The notes under the pieces were generated by a model, which saw only the letters and a program-made list of their open reading frames with translations, made no database searches and had not been told where the DNA came from. 64,000 bases of DNA from NCBI RefSeq assembly GCF_018873765.1, contig NC_057923.1, positions 11,792,413-11,856,412 of the forward strand. The letters run 5' to 3'. This DNA comes from Telopea speciosissima. Lineage: Eukaryota > Streptophyta > Magnoliopsida > Proteales > Proteaceae. The position numbers were made by a program, and so were the translations under genes. Below, in pieces: positions 12,601 through 23,240 of this stretch (position 1 is the stretch's first letter; each line of letters starts with the position of its first letter).

Positions 12601-15600
12601 TAATGTACGCAGCCTTGTCAACTGCTTTCACAGTGATAACATCTAACTTGGGTCTTGAAAATTTTGCAAGGGAATATGGACATCTGAAATCTCAAACTGA
12701 GCGGAACTATAGTGGTCAATTATATCGTCAAAAGAGAGACATGGATAACCTTCCATATGGTACGTCATACTATGTTCATTAATCAGAAAGTAATTTTCGA
12801 ATCTTGTCTCATTATTATCTCATTTATTATAGATTATTCATAAATGATAATGCATAACAAATATATTCCTAATTGTACATCTATGCATTCAGCGGAGGAT
12901 GCACCAGGAGCAGTCGTCCAACGTAAGGGTCGGTTTAAAGTAACCTTGGCCGATCTCAGTCAAAAGGTATACTACCTGAACTGCTGCATCAAATGTTAGA
13001 ATGCTTATCTATAGTGCTAGAATCACGTTCAACATCAGCATTAACATTGCTTAATGCACTTGTAAGCCATGGTTATTTAGTTTTGTTAAGATTGGTCCTG
13101 CATGGAGTAAAAATTCATGGCGGGTTAATAATAGCTAGTAAAGAAGGCCCAGCTCCAAGTTTTTCAGGAACAGTGGCATCGACTCGACCCTTTGCCTTAG
13201 GATTAGTCAGTTCTATTTCTCAATGAGGGCAGGGAAGGGATATAACTCAGCAGTAGAGTGTCACCTTGACATGCTGGTAGTCATTAGTTCGAGCCTGATT
13301 ATCCCTAAACCCAATGTAAGTTTTTCTATTTTGACTTGCTCCCCCGCCCTGATCGAATGATAATGGATAAGACCATAAGAGGATTCTGAACTATTTATTA
13401 TGAATGTCAGTGATATGGTAATCCTGTAACTTCTGAGATGATGATCATAGTTGTCAAGGCGTCCTAGGTATCCAGGCGCCTTCAGGGTGTCAAGGTGATG
13501 CCTCACCTTATTGGGTGTAGGTAAGGCGATCACCTTGGCCACCTGGGCTCACCTTGGTCTGCCTTGGTGGCTGGGCAGGCGCCTTATGCTGTTTTATGTT
13601 TTTTTTTTTTTTTTTTTTTGGTTATATAATATAGATTCTTTTCCTAACCTTTGTATTTGCACTTTTGCAGTGCACATGATTATAATGTTGCGATACATGG
13701 AATCATTGAATCTTAAACCTTGTTATACTGTTGTATCTGGTTATGCTGTTATATTTTCATTGCTAGTTCTCTACTAGAATCAATTCTGATCCTATCTGAT
13801 ATATCGAATATCATTGAACTAAATTACTAAATATCTTTTTTGTTCAATTTATATTTAACACTGGTTTTTACTGCTAGTTTGTTGTCAATGACCGGTCAGT
13901 GTTACAACAGTTTTTTTTTTTTTGGGGGGGGGGGGGGAGAATGGAAAATTAATTGAGAAATTTTAAAGCAGAGTACAAAAACAGAGCCAAAAGGCAGGAC
14001 AAATATGGGACCCCAATCTAATCACCAAAAACCAGCATAAATGATGATACATAAAAAAACCGGGATGGGGAGAAAACATCAATCAAAGGATGATACATCA
14101 AAATCCGGGGGAAGTAATGATTGGCAAAACATAAATAATGATGAGAATTGGTAAGACATATATAATGATGAAGCATCTCACAACGTGCCTATTCACGGGA
14201 ACGGTCCAAAAAAATCTTCCTATTGAATTGGTCACTTGGGTGTATGCCACATAATGAATTCATACCATAGGGAGGGGGGAATCATTGGTTAAAGAGCTAA
14301 GCATCGTATGTTCTTTTCTTTGTACCAATGCTGGTCAGAGAAGAACAGAGCGGCAAAACATCAATAAAAGGATACACTAAAAGCTAGGGTGGGTGAAACA
14401 CCAATCAATGGATGTTAATTTATATGCAACTCCTGGTTTCTTTGGTTGGCTGTTAATTTATTATGATGTTTATGATGTGTCTATACTAGATATATGGAAT
14501 AGGGGGAAAAACACTAGGGCGTTTCGGCGCCCTTCCACCGCCTTGGTTGCCTTGGTGCCTTAACTATGATGATGATGACAATGATAATGGTGGATGATGG
14601 TAGTATGCTTGCCTAATTAAAAGTCTTACATATCTGCCTTATGTCACCTTGGATGGTACCTGAATTTTGTGGAAATTTTGTACACCTCACCATCTAATCT
14701 GGTAAGTTTCAGCCCAAATGGATTTTATTCATTTTGCAATCTTGCCATATGAAGTTGCTTGGAAATGGCTGAGAAGCAAACTTTGGAGATTTTGGTTAAT
14801 GGCTAAAAATACAATGGAAAAAGTTCAATATATTGAAGTCCATGATTGAGGTAGGGTCAGGGAATTGTTACATGACCAACCCGGTGCATAACCTGCTTGT
14901 CTAACAGTTGGTGGACTTTGAAGGCAAACTTGCTTTCGTTAGCCATGCAAAGGTCGTTTCCCTAATATAATAATAGTGATAAATTAACGGGGTGTTTTCT
15001 ACATGCCTTGTGTAGTAACCTTTTCCAAATTCAGTTTTCATGTTGTCAACATCGTCATCTAGTCATCTTGATGCAGCTCCAAGAAGGAAGAAGAAGAAGA
15101 AGAGGCCCTGAACTAAGGGTTTGAATAGGGAGCCGTACGTTAGGATTTATATTTTCCATACTTAGTTATTTTTCTGTTTTTTGGATTGAACCGGTTTAGA
15201 ATTGGTTGCATCCAATTGGTTCAATGGGTTTAATTTAAGTGAAGTGTTCCTATTGGTTAATAGGTTCTTATATCCTATTGGCTAATATAGAATCTTCTTT
15301 TAAATTAGTTGTTTTAAGTTAGATTCTTTTATTTTAAGTTAGTAGGGGTAGTTAGGACATTTTATTAATTTAAATTAGTAATTTGAATGTGATTAGATCC
15401 CTTCCACGATTTAGGTGAGGAGGAGGTTAGAATGTATTAGGATTTGGCCTTAGGCCTTTATTATAAATAAAGTGGATCGTGGGAGGCTCCCCCACATTGA
15501 GATTTGAATTAAAAAAAAAGACTTTCTGCTGCTGGCCGAGTGCTACTGCTGCTGCTCCTTGGAGTGTTGCCTTGTGGATCTATCAAGGCCGAAGGACGGG

Positions 15601-18600
15601 TGGATTTCCTGTGACTCCTTACGCCGTGACGGCTGGGAGGTTCTCTTTGTGAAGGTGGTTCTATCCTTCAATGGTAGATTTGCTACCGTGGATATCTGCT
15701 GTAAGTCTACATTTAAATATCTGTTCCCATTCTTCTTTCCCCCCATTCGATCCCTCTTGTTTTTCTATTTGAAATTCTAAAACCCTAGATCATCCAAGTC
15801 ATACCCAGCCATTATCCTACATCTGTTTCACACCAAAAATCAGATCACAGCCTCCCCGTACCAATCCCTCCACTCGACCAGACCTGCAGCCCATTCTAAT
15901 CTGTCCAAACCCTAAAATCCCCCAACTCCATTAAACCCCCAAAACCCTAAATTTCCAGATTCAGCAATTCTAACCATCAAAACCCTTCCCTATTTGGATC
16001 GAACCTTCCCCTCCCTATTTAGTAAACTCGATCCCATTAAAAACCCTAGTTTTGGTTGTTTTTCCTAATTCTAAAACCCTAACCCTAATTCTACAGGAAT
16101 TTAAAACTGATCCAAATCCAATTCTTTTTATCCTATAATGACCCCCTAGACCTGCAGACTAAAACCATATAAAACCCATTCCCAAATTCCCATCCTAAAC
16201 CCTAAGTTTACCCTAAACAGCCCCTAATCAGCCCCAAACAGCAGGCTTAGCCAGAACCTGATTCTACTTGGCTCCTAGTAGGATTATTCCCTATTCTAGG
16301 ACTACATTACATGTGTTTAATTTCAGATCAATATGACTTCTCTACATGTCATTATAATGCTTTGATCAAAATTTTTGGGGTTCCTTAACCAGTATATATT
16401 ATTTATTATTTTATGATCTAGATTATGGATGATAGCACCAGTAAATTACATCTAGATAAGCTAGAGAAATATCAGTTTTTTTTCATAGTATTTGATTTTG
16501 CTTCCCCCCCCCCCCCCGCCACCCCCACAAATTTTATTTTTTTTTTAAATTTTCTTCTTCTCTCATCTTTCCCTTGTGTTTTTTTCTTCTCAGTTTAACC
16601 ATGTAGTGAATGAGATTATATATTATAATTACAGAAAATGCATAGAAATATGAATATTTGGTAGTAGCATATATGCTTAGTTTTCTTTATTTTTACTAGA
16701 AATATTTCTTTAGAAATTCTGGAATCTTAAAACACTAATTTGTATGAAGTTTTCAAATGAAATATGTTCAGGGAATACTTTGGTGCTTTTGATTTTGCTT
16801 CCTTCGAATTAAACTCACTTGTACCTTTTTATTCAGAAAAAAGTAGTAAAATAAAGCATAATGATTAAGCCAGCTACTTCTGTTTCCTGGTTTGCTGCAC
16901 TTCATTGCATCTTGTATGTGGGATAATTTACCTTGCCTGGACTATATTTTGCAGCCCTGGCCATTACTTTAATTTGCACTTTTTCAACATGGTTTATTGC
17001 ATGAATTGAATTACTTTCGTATATTTGGGTTGTATTTGATCTTCTCCCTGGAGATGTAGCAGATTCATCATCAGGATATATCTGTATGTATATTTGTTAT
17101 CTTTCAGATGCTGTCAGATGGGGATTATTAGCTCATTGTCTTTTACGCAATTGCTTTGTAACCATTGCCACTTTGTTTCCCTTCTTGTTCAGAATGCTTC
17201 TACAAACTGCTTGGTTAACCCAGTTTGTGGAGTTCCAAGCAGTTCCATGACCCCTACTGTTTCAGCCACTTCAGTTTGTCCGACGTTGCAATATATGTTG
17301 CAGCAGAACACTAGGCAGATGGTGTGCATCGACAAACTCTCCTCTCTATTTATTCACTTGATCCCTGCAGTTTACTGTGGTTTCTGGTTGATATTTACAG
17401 GAAGAAATAAATAAATTGATGAAATATGTGGAGCAATCATCTGGTAATTCTTGTCTTTGTGTTTTTGTCTCCTTCAAATCATTGGCATATGATCTTCATC
17501 TTAATCTTGGTATGTCTTTGTGTGCTTGTCATGCTCTTCACAGGCCATCAAGCAGAGTCTTCTGATGCAGGCCGTACTGACCTCCTACAGGTATCCACTG
17601 CTCTCCATGCTTGAGAACCAATAAATAAATGCTTCTACTATTTTTGTTAAGGAGCATTAGTTTGCAAAATCTGTTTGTTAAATGAGATTAGTGAATGCGA
17701 TGGCTTATATTTCAAACCATGGTACTAAATCTCGTTTCGTTTCGGTGTTTCGGTCTGACTGAAATTTCCAAGATACCGAAATTTCATCGAAATCTCGGTC
17801 GAAATATGGTATTTTTCTGTGGGTGTAAAATGCCAAATGTCCGAGATTTCCGAAATTTTCGAAACGAGATGACCGAAATTACCGAGATTTCCGAAACAAG
17901 ATGACCGAAATTTTCATCGAAATTTCCGAAATATTCGAAATATTGCATTTTTTCATTTCGGACTTGCGTTTCGTTTCGGACAGGTCGAGATACTTGAAAT
18001 ATTCGATATCTCGACCAAAATTTCGTGAGTTTTAGTACTATGTTTCAAACTATGGCCTTCCACTCTTTTGTATGATATGTTTCCCTCTTTTGAGTGTACA
18101 GTTATGTTCTCTGCGTCGTTAGCGTAAAATGTTCACCTAAGAAAAAACTGACATCACATATTTTAGTGCCTGTTAAACTTCTCTCTCTCAAATAAATAGA
18201 AGGAGGATGGAGCAAAAGTCGGGGATAGGGAGAAACAACAAATAAAAAGGATGATACATCAAAACCCGGGGGTGGGGGGAGAAATAAGAGGGGAGATCCC
18301 AAGAAGAGTGAAGATGCCTATTTCTCGGATTGTCTGGACTTGCAGTACGAATGGGCAGAAGCCTGTTTTGAACCTCAAAGAAATGGCTTGCCAGATTTGC
18401 TTAATAGTATGAGATAAGGATGCCCATCTTCTTTTATTTTTTCCCCACCAAACATGATGAATCACAACACCAAAGGCAAGCTTACCAATGTAGTCACAGG
18501 TTGATTTGCCACTTAAAATTTTCAAGCTCCACTTACATTCACTTTGAATGGGAATGATATTTCTATGATGGGGCCAACACTTATTGAGGACTCTTTTCCA

Positions 18601-20437
18601 AACTGATATCGAGAAAGAACAAGCGAAGAAGAGATTTCCACATTTTCTTGAGAGTCCCAGCAAAGGCAACAAGTGGAGATTGACAGGTTTCTTTTGAGAA
18701 GAAAAACTTGAATAGGAAGGGAAGAAGTCGATGCTCTCCAAACAGTCTAACTATGCCTAGGAATATTTGAGCTAAACCATACTAACTTGCACCAAGGAAC
18801 TTTAGGAGCTTTGGATCTAATCAGATTCCAAGCAGAAGCAGAGGTGAAATTCTTCGAAGTGTTGGGAAGTCATTGGACAAAATCACCTCTACCAGTGGGT
18901 CTCAACAGGGAAGGAAAAAGATGAGGTTGAACCTGCTGATATCAGCTAGCCATGAATCCTGGCTGATTCATCTGAGTCATTAATGTATTTATTAAAACAA
19001 TGGGTGGTTTATGGGCTAAGGATGCTTAAACTCATGAATTCCTTGAAACTAAGATGACAAGGTAATTGACTGCTGTTATCATTCTCAGATGAATCTTGGC
19101 TGGCCTGAGTCATTTATGTATTCTTATTAGAGAAAATGTGTAATGCCAAAAGGAGACTTGACATGAACTGTTGAAACTAAAGCCGTGTTTAGCAACACTT
19201 TTGTTTTGCTGGAGCACTGCTGCAAGAAAAGAGTATGTTGATAACCAACGGAAAAGAGAGAGAGAGAGAGAGATCAAATGTGGCCTAGAACGACTAATTG
19301 CTTGACCATTGTGCTGCACACTGTTTTATGCTCATAATTTTATTGCACAAGGTTTTCTGGACTACTGTCCTACTAGGCTTAGCAGGATGGGTGCTCAATC
19401 CGTGACATTGGTCAGATAGTGCCTGAAAGACTGGGCTGCCTGATTTGAGCTATGTGGAGGGCTGATATGATGAATCTGAACCAGTGGATTGATACCCTCT
19501 GGATTGTGGATTGGTTTAGTTTTCCTGTAAACATCTGACTGCTGTTAATATTATTTTTTTTACTACTGCTAATGCAGATATTTCCAGCTTCTGCTAGGGA
19601 AAAAGAATTACAAGCTCATGTGATTCATCTGCAGCAAAGGTATGAAATGAGCCCTTTTTCTTTATATTTTTTATTTTGCTTACCATTAGTTGGATTGCTC
19701 ATCTTTACTGAAATTACTCTTCGATGTCAGCATGGAAAGTCTAGTTGAAGAGTTGCAGAGACTGAAGATAGTAAATGCTCAGGTTTGCTTCTCTCTGTTA
19801 GTGTGCAATTAATGAGTTTCATTTAGTGCTTTCCTAGAATGGATCAACGCTTGCTCTCTCCCTAAGTAAATGATGCTCATTAGTCTTCTCCTTCATTGGG
19901 TGGCTATGCCCTGCCACTTCAATGTTGAAAGCTAATTTTTATGTCACACCTGAGTGCACAATCCTTACCATCTTGTTGTGCGTTACCTTTGGAGATCAAT
20001 AGAATCCTGTGCATTGCTCTATAAAAGGAATTGGAAATAAACTGCTCGTTGGGATGGTTTTTTGATGCCATCTGCCTGTCCCATAAATCAATTTTGGCTA
20101 ATCCCAGAAACCTTGGTTCCTGAACAACTGAGAACATGCCATCGTTCAGAGAGGGTGCTAGGTCCCACTTTATTCACTCTGCTACGAACCATTTGAAGCA
20201 AGAAGCATAATGTAACATTGAGAATATTGTCATATTATGTCATTTTCTCCCTGTGTGTTTCTGTCATGTCTTTTCTTTTCCATGATTGGAAGTGTTCCCA
20301 ATTGACTTCAGTATCCTAAGCTTCATGAGACATTTTAGTTGATGAAATATTATATGAATGCCTTTGTTTTGCAGTTAGAAAGACAATTGAATGCTCTGCA
20401 GAAGAAGCAGGATAAGAGGAGGATTGAGAAAGCATGA
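3640..20437 (+). CDS. STE20/BLUS1-like Ser/Thr protein kinase, C-terminal part
   Basis: Regulatory C-terminus of a plant STE20/fray-type kinase (family of Arabidopsis BLUS1, At4g24100, At5g14720). Exons: 3640-3708, 3836-3979, 4722-4795, 5050-5319, 12671-12759, 12893-12966, 17193-17321, 17401-17443, 17544-17590, 19578-19639, 19731-19782, 20375-20437 (TGA). They splice in phase to 371 codons without a stop. Family hallmarks are EYIRGISEWKFNLEDLKAQA (after the kinase domain), FPIRPLQALKGYFDVREDD, QRKGRFKVT, PTLQYMLQQNT and a C-terminal coiled coil (LVEELQRLK, LERQLNAL). The ATP-binding and catalytic exons are absent from 1-3639, so the gene starts beyond the left edge or is 5'-truncated. Exon 5 uses a CAAG acceptor next to a SINE fragment. 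A nearer CAG at 12633 would bring a stop. Known members act in the cytoplasm in signalling; the substrate is unknown here. Confidence 0.85.
4128..4292 (-). mobile_element. Au-type SINE, full length
   Basis: On the minus strand it starts with a tRNA-like head (CTTGGTGCAACGG, B box GGTCACGGGTTCGAGTC) and continues with the Au core (CGTACATTATGACCCTCCC, GGGAGCCTCGTGTACTGGG). It is flanked by a perfect 14-bp target-site duplication, ggtttatgaaaact, at 4114-4127 and 4293-4306. It lies in the second visible intron of the kinase gene. Au SINEs are Pol III transcribed and moved by LINE machinery. Confidence 0.93.
5578..6635 (-). mobile_element. Non-LTR retroposon, about 1.06 kb, non-coding
   Basis: A poly(A) tail (poly-T at 5578-5585 on plus) and a LINE-like 3' end ACTTTAATACATTTTATAAT on the minus strand mark one end. 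A GC-rich head starting after 6635 marks the other. The 12-bp target-site duplication aagccagtcatt flanks it perfectly at 5566-5577 and 6636-6647. No reverse transcriptase is encoded. The long minus-strand frames in it are typical of GC-rich filler. It looks like a LINE 5' region joined to a LINE 3' end, so an internally deleted or non-autonomous LINE. It sits in the 7.3-kb intron of the kinase gene. Confidence 0.8.
6980..9300 (+). repeat. Retroelement-derived (LTR-like) DNA, split by an hAT-like element
   Basis: AT-rich, non-coding sequence with LTR-like traits: a TGATGCAAATC start at 6986, repeated AAGGATTCC/CTTTCC blocks, and a TATA-like TATAAATAAAGAGC near 7470 followed by CT-rich leader-like sequence near 8670. 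It is interrupted by the element at 7567-8584. No internal LTR partner or clear ends were found. Possible solo LTR. Confidence 0.35.
7567..8584. mobile_element. hAT-like element, CGAAAT-rich interior (copy A)
   Basis: Termini are CATAGTTAAAATCTTG (left) and CATAGTGCTAAATCTC (right, inverted). A perfect 8-bp target-site duplication gtcacagc flanks it at 7559-7566 and 8585-8592. The interior near each end is filled with CGAAATTTCGG-type units. There is no transposase frame. An 8-bp duplication and short inverted ends fit hAT-superfamily non-autonomous elements. Confidence 0.8.
9781..10242 (+). repeat. 5' LTR of the compact element
   Basis: 462 bp, TG...CA. Shares near-identical sequence with 11904-12331, including GGATCTAGTAGGATTTTAGG and GGTGTAATCCCCCATCG. 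A TATATATGG box lies near 10050. It is longer than the 3' LTR mainly because of a block TTTATTCTGTTTATTTAG missing there. Confidence 0.88.
10246..10258 (+). other. tRNA-Met primer-binding site
   Basis: TGGTATCAGAGCC starts three bases after the 5' LTR. Same priming class as the gag element at the left edge. Confidence 0.85.
11238..11456 (+). pseudogene. Retropepsin-like remnant in compact LTR element
   Basis: 72-codon frame with LPNGKLAMLFIDEGQSYNFV, which resembles the gypsy aspartic-protease core (hydrophobic-D-S/T-G-A-S-x-N-F-I). The catalytic DSG/DTG reads DEG here. The frame ends shortly after. Weak but consistent with its place between PBS and polypurine tract. Confidence 0.45.
11904..12331 (+). 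repeat. 3' LTR of the compact element
   Basis: 428-bp partner of 9781-10242, preceded by a G-rich polypurine tract and ending in ccttccacca. Confidence 0.88.
12545..12633 (-). mobile_element. Au SINE fragment abutting a coding exon
   Basis: Matches the 3' half of the Au SINE at 4128-4292 (GGGCGTACCCAGTGCATGAGG, GGTCTGGGGAGGGTCATAAT, then ctgctttcacag matching ctgctttcgcag). The tRNA-like head is missing. It ends 37 bp before the preferred start of kinase exon 5, so the exon's polypyrimidine/acceptor zone adjoins SINE DNA. Confidence 0.85.
13446..14568. mobile_element. hAT-like element, AAGGCG-rich ends (copy C)
   Basis: Ends are CATAGTTGTCAAGGCG and, inverted from the right, CATAGTTAAGGCACC. 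The 8-bp atgatgat lies on both sides (13438-13445, 14569-14576), although the local ATG repeat weakens that call. Ends are full of CACCTTGG/CCAAGG units. The middle holds a LINE-tail insertion. No transposase frame. Located in the kinase gene's intron after exon 6. Confidence 0.68.
13910..14420 (-). mobile_element. LINE 3' end with poly(A), inside copy C
   Basis: On the minus strand it ends GTACTCTGCTTTAAAATTTC, then C/A homopolymers (plus-strand poly-T then poly-G at 13911-13937). It contains repeated ggatgatacatcaaaa and ccggg(a/g) blocks also found beside the LINE at 18.2 kb, so both are the same LINE family's 3' UTR. No clear target duplication found. Confidence 0.5.
14569..17192 (+). other. 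Remainder of kinase intron, LTR-like DNA
   Basis: No coding exon recognised. From about 15070 (TGATGCAGCTCC) to about 16320 the DNA looks like an LTR or leader: TATTATAAATAAAG near 15460 and a long CCCTAA/CCAAA-rich leader-like tract at 15780-16250. A poly-C run lies at 16505-16517. No matching second LTR or target duplication was found, so ends are unset. Confidence 0.35.
17718..18042. mobile_element. hAT-like MITE, CGAAAT-rich (copy B)
   Basis: 325 bp. Termini CATGGTACTAAATCTCG and, inverted, CATAGTACTAAAACTC. Perfect 8-bp duplication tttcaaac at 17710-17717 and 18043-18050. The interior is almost wholly degenerate CCGAAATTTC units on both strands. Same family as 7567-8584 but a third of its size. 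Confidence 0.88.
18160..18900 (-). pseudogene. LINE reverse-transcriptase zinc-binding (zf-RVT) remnant
   Basis: Minus-strand frame 18741-18259 reads HLLPLLGLSRKCGNLFFACSF... then SFSISVWKRVLNKCWP and SLSHTIKQIWQAISLRFK, the pattern of the zf-RVT region at the C-terminus of plant L1 LINE ORF2. The 3' UTR motif gatgatacatcaaaaccc follows at 18250. The upstream RT part is missing. It lies in the kinase gene's intron before exon 10. Confidence 0.7.
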
Positions 20438-21837
20438 AGAGCAGTCATGAGACTCGTGACACTCCCAATCAATTTTGGTTTCCGGAGCGGCATGCCATTG
20501 ATCCATCCAACTTTTCATGACATTAACTAGTCTTCATGCTCTGAAATTAAAGCTATCTACATCCCTGTGGTTTGCACAGCTAGAAAGACAGTTGAGTGCT
20601 GTGTAAGAAGCAAGAACGGGGTTGAGAAAAAGAAGAGCGGTTAGGACACTCTCAAGTCCCAACCCATCTTTCGTTCTTTTGTCGGAAATATCTTATTTGG
20701 AAGGGAGGGGGAAACCGAGTTGGTTTTCCAAGAGTCAGGCTTCATTTGCTTTAATTGTATTTTTATTGTACAATATAAGATCTGGGTGAAGTTTGCGCCC
20801 CCAAATTTTGAGATTGTATTTTGGTATCTAAAAGCTCCACATAGATACCCTTTGTAATTTAATGACTAATTATTGTATTTATACTATATTTTGGGGCAAA
20901 CTCTCAATTCCCTCGACCCCCACTCCAATAGGAGAGAAGGTGTTGTGGGGGGGGGGGGGATTGGGAAATCCTTTGGATAGAGTATTTACTCTCGCGGAGA
21001 GGATCCGTTCTCTGGTGCAGAATCTTCGTGCGGATTCTTAGGCTCTGTTTGGTTACATGTGAGGTTAGTTAATTAAAATATGGTATGAGAGGAATCAGGT
21101 GGTCTGGGAAAGAAATGTTGTCCTATTCAGATCCTAGACAAGTTCAATTCTTGGACCTGTGAATGCAATTCATCAGTCAACCCATCACAGACCATAGTAA
21201 CTTGTCTCATTCTCCTAATGACAAGATAACCCTCTCCATTGATAGGCTGAAACAGTTCCTTGATAGCTTGTGGACTTTAGATCTTGATAGAGATTGTGGC
21301 AAAGAGAAACCTATCATCATGGAAAGCTGGATGGTGTATTCTTCTTTTTATTGCAGGCAAAATTTAGCTTGAAGCTTGAGCAGGTTCAGGAGAATGTAGG
21401 TGCGCTATTGAAGCAGAACTAAGAAGAATCTGTCTAGCTCCTGAAATGGTGAAGTAAACAGAGTTTGAACATTTGTTAGTGGTCTCGGATTTTCCAGAAG
21501 GCCATTATTTCTCTTAACATTTCAGGAATGAGAGTGGTCATGGTCTTCTTCTTTCTTCACATTCAGTGAATCACAGTCACCAACGAGGACTTTTTTCCTG
21601 TTTAATAACTCCTCACTGTCTCACTTTTGTTAAAGCTACAATAGATGAAGGAAGCCACTGTTTCGCACGTCAGCTCTTCATCCAACCATTTTGCTTTTGA
21701 TTTCTATGCACTATTTGTTGGGTACTGAGATTTTGGGGTGCTCACCGTAGGTTTTTTTTCCTCCGCATCCTCGCTGTCTCCTTCGTGCTTATCAACTCTG
21801 AATTTCTCGACACACTCCAAAAAAAAAAATAAAAAAA
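20438..21837 (+). other. Kinase 3' UTR and intergenic DNA
   Basis: The stop codon is followed by the duplicated exon, then AT-rich sequence with TGTATTTTTATTGTAC near 20757 and TTTAATGACTAATTATTG near 20858, plausible poly(A) region. A poly-G tract lies at 20947-20959. From 21000 to 21837 no gene or known repeat was recognised. Confidence 0.45.
20573..20668 (+). pseudogene. Decayed tandem copy of the kinase last exon
   Basis: The stretch cacagctagaaagacagttg followed by agtgctg and gaagcaagaacggggttgag mirrors the true last exon and its acceptor (20371-20470). It would read LERQLSAV and then stop. Similarity continues past the stop (agagcggttaggacactctc versus agagcagtcatgagactcgt). It sits in the 3' UTR and keeps an AG acceptor, so it could in principle be used as an alternative end. 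Confidence 0.75.
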
Positions 21838-22247
21838 TTACATGATTAGCTACTTTTGGATTTTCATCTACAAAACTGTCCACCCTATGTTTGAGTTAAC
21901 ATAAATATACAAAAACAAGTTTAGTTTTACAAAACTAGACAAAACAGTGACTCTCCTTCCTTCTTCGGCAGATCCCCTTTGAAAAAATCTCTTTTATTTT
22001 TCCTCTGTTACTTGGGGTAGCAGAGAATGGCGGTGGCTGGGACAAGGGTAGGGTTGTAGGGAACGGAGGATGTCAGGGTGAGAAGGCAATGACAGGGGTA
22101 AAAATATCTAAAAAAGTAAGTGTGGGAGGGAGAAACACTATTTTGTCCAGTCTTGTAAACTTTAACTTGTTTTTGTCTATTTTTGTTAACTCTAACATAG
22201 GGTGGACAGTTTTATAAATGAAAATCCAAAAGTAGCTAATCATGTAG
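21838..22247. mobile_element. Foldback/MULE-like MITE with 112-bp inverted arms
   Basis: Left arm 21838-21949 and right arm 22136-22247 are inverted copies (TACATGATTAGCTACTTTTGG..., AACTGTCCACCCTATGTT...) differing at about a dozen sites. The 186-bp middle is GC-richer and unrelated. Long inverted ends suggest Mutator-type or foldback. The flanks are A-rich on both sides, so the target duplication cannot be read. Confidence 0.8.
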
Positions 22248-22311
22248 TTTTCCCAAAAAAATATATACATATATATTTTTGTTATTCAAACATAACAATA
22301 TATAGTGCTAT

Positions 22312-22672
22312 GGGAAAAGGAACGCTAACCAGTCTGCAGCATAGCCGCAGCGCGTACTTATGTGGACTCGGCTCCTGTGCAGCACCCTGCTCGGGCTGCA
22401 CGTGCAGCGCCAGAAACAGCGAGGCATGAAGAGACCAGGCAGGGGTGAGGCGGTCTTTTCATGTCTCGCTGTGTGCGGAATTGCACTTGCAGCCCCGGCA
22501 GGGTGCTGCACAGGATCCTTTTGGTACTTATGCACAGACACAGGCACGTAATCCGGTGCACCCCTGATCCTTTTCATCTTTTCAAGGGTGTTTCGATCAT
22601 TTTGTGCACGACTGTGTCTAGGTGCAGATACACACTATGCTGCGCAACCGGTTAACATTCTTTAGCCATATT
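22312..22672. repeat. GC-rich inverted-repeat element (AACGCTA-ended)
   Basis: Ends gggaaaaggaacgctaacc and, inverted, TATGGCTAAAGAATGTTAACC. Inside are two further inverted pairs: gcagcaccctgc with gcagggtgctgc, and catgaagagacc with ggtcttttcatg. It shares ends and the tgtgtctgggc/tgtgtctaggtgcag motif with the element at 37722-37911. Non-coding; several overlapping frames here are artefacts of high GC. Confidence 0.65.
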
Positions 22673-22874
22673 GTTATACACCGGGAGCCTAGTGCATTGG
22701 GCACGGCCATTTTTACTTGTCAATCCAAACCGCATTGTAAGAACTTGACCTCCAGAAGTGTAGGTGGAGAGGGCTGTTCCACAGACCCGTAATAGCCCGA
22801 TTGGGCAGGCTGGTTTTCATGAAGGCTCTCGGGGGGGATGCGAGGCTTTATCCTACCAGTAATAGTTCGAGGCT

Positions 22875-23011
22875 TGTGAAAATATATCATTTCTTGATAT
22901 GGAGCCCACAAGGGGGTCTTGGATATTACTGTCCCAACATCAAATGCTGGATATCTCACGCGTAGGCTTATTGAAGTAGTTCAACACATTGTTCCGTAGA
23001 ACAAATTGTGG
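22875..23011 (+). pseudogene. rpoC2: NUPT: chloroplast rpoC2 fragment
   Basis: Translates [19 protein letters not shown] then [13 protein letters not shown], which matches the plastid RNA polymerase beta'' segment ([32 protein letters not shown]). The DNA continues cgtagaacaaattgtgg, again as in plastid rpoC2. Substitutions and small frameshifts show it is an old nuclear insertion. Similarity may continue to the left but becomes unclear before 22875. Confidence 0.85.
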
Positions 23012-23059
23012 CCTTTGGGCTACGGGCAAGCTCCACTCTCCCGTGGCTGATAGCACTTC

Positions 23060-23150
23060 ATTATTGGAGGGGTCCTATATAAGCGGTGGAGCATGCGATT
23101 TAATTCAATGCAAAACGAAGAATCTTACCAGGACTTAGAGATGTCGCGAT
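23060..23150 (+). pseudogene. rrn16: NUPT: plastid 16S rRNA fragment
   Basis: Contains aagcggtggagcatgcgatt followed by taattcaatgcaaaacgaag and aatcttaccaggactta. It is the conserved 16S rRNA block around E. coli position 940-980, closer to the plastid than to the mitochondrial version (ATGCAAAxCGAAGAA). Differences are mainly C/T and G/A changes, as expected from deamination of methylated nuclear DNA. Confidence 0.85.
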
Positions 23151-23207
23151 TTTAGCTTTTTAATGGTGATTTTCCAAGATAATGTCAAGTTTGCAAGCTC
23201 TTTAATT

Positions 23208-23240
<33 letters not shown>

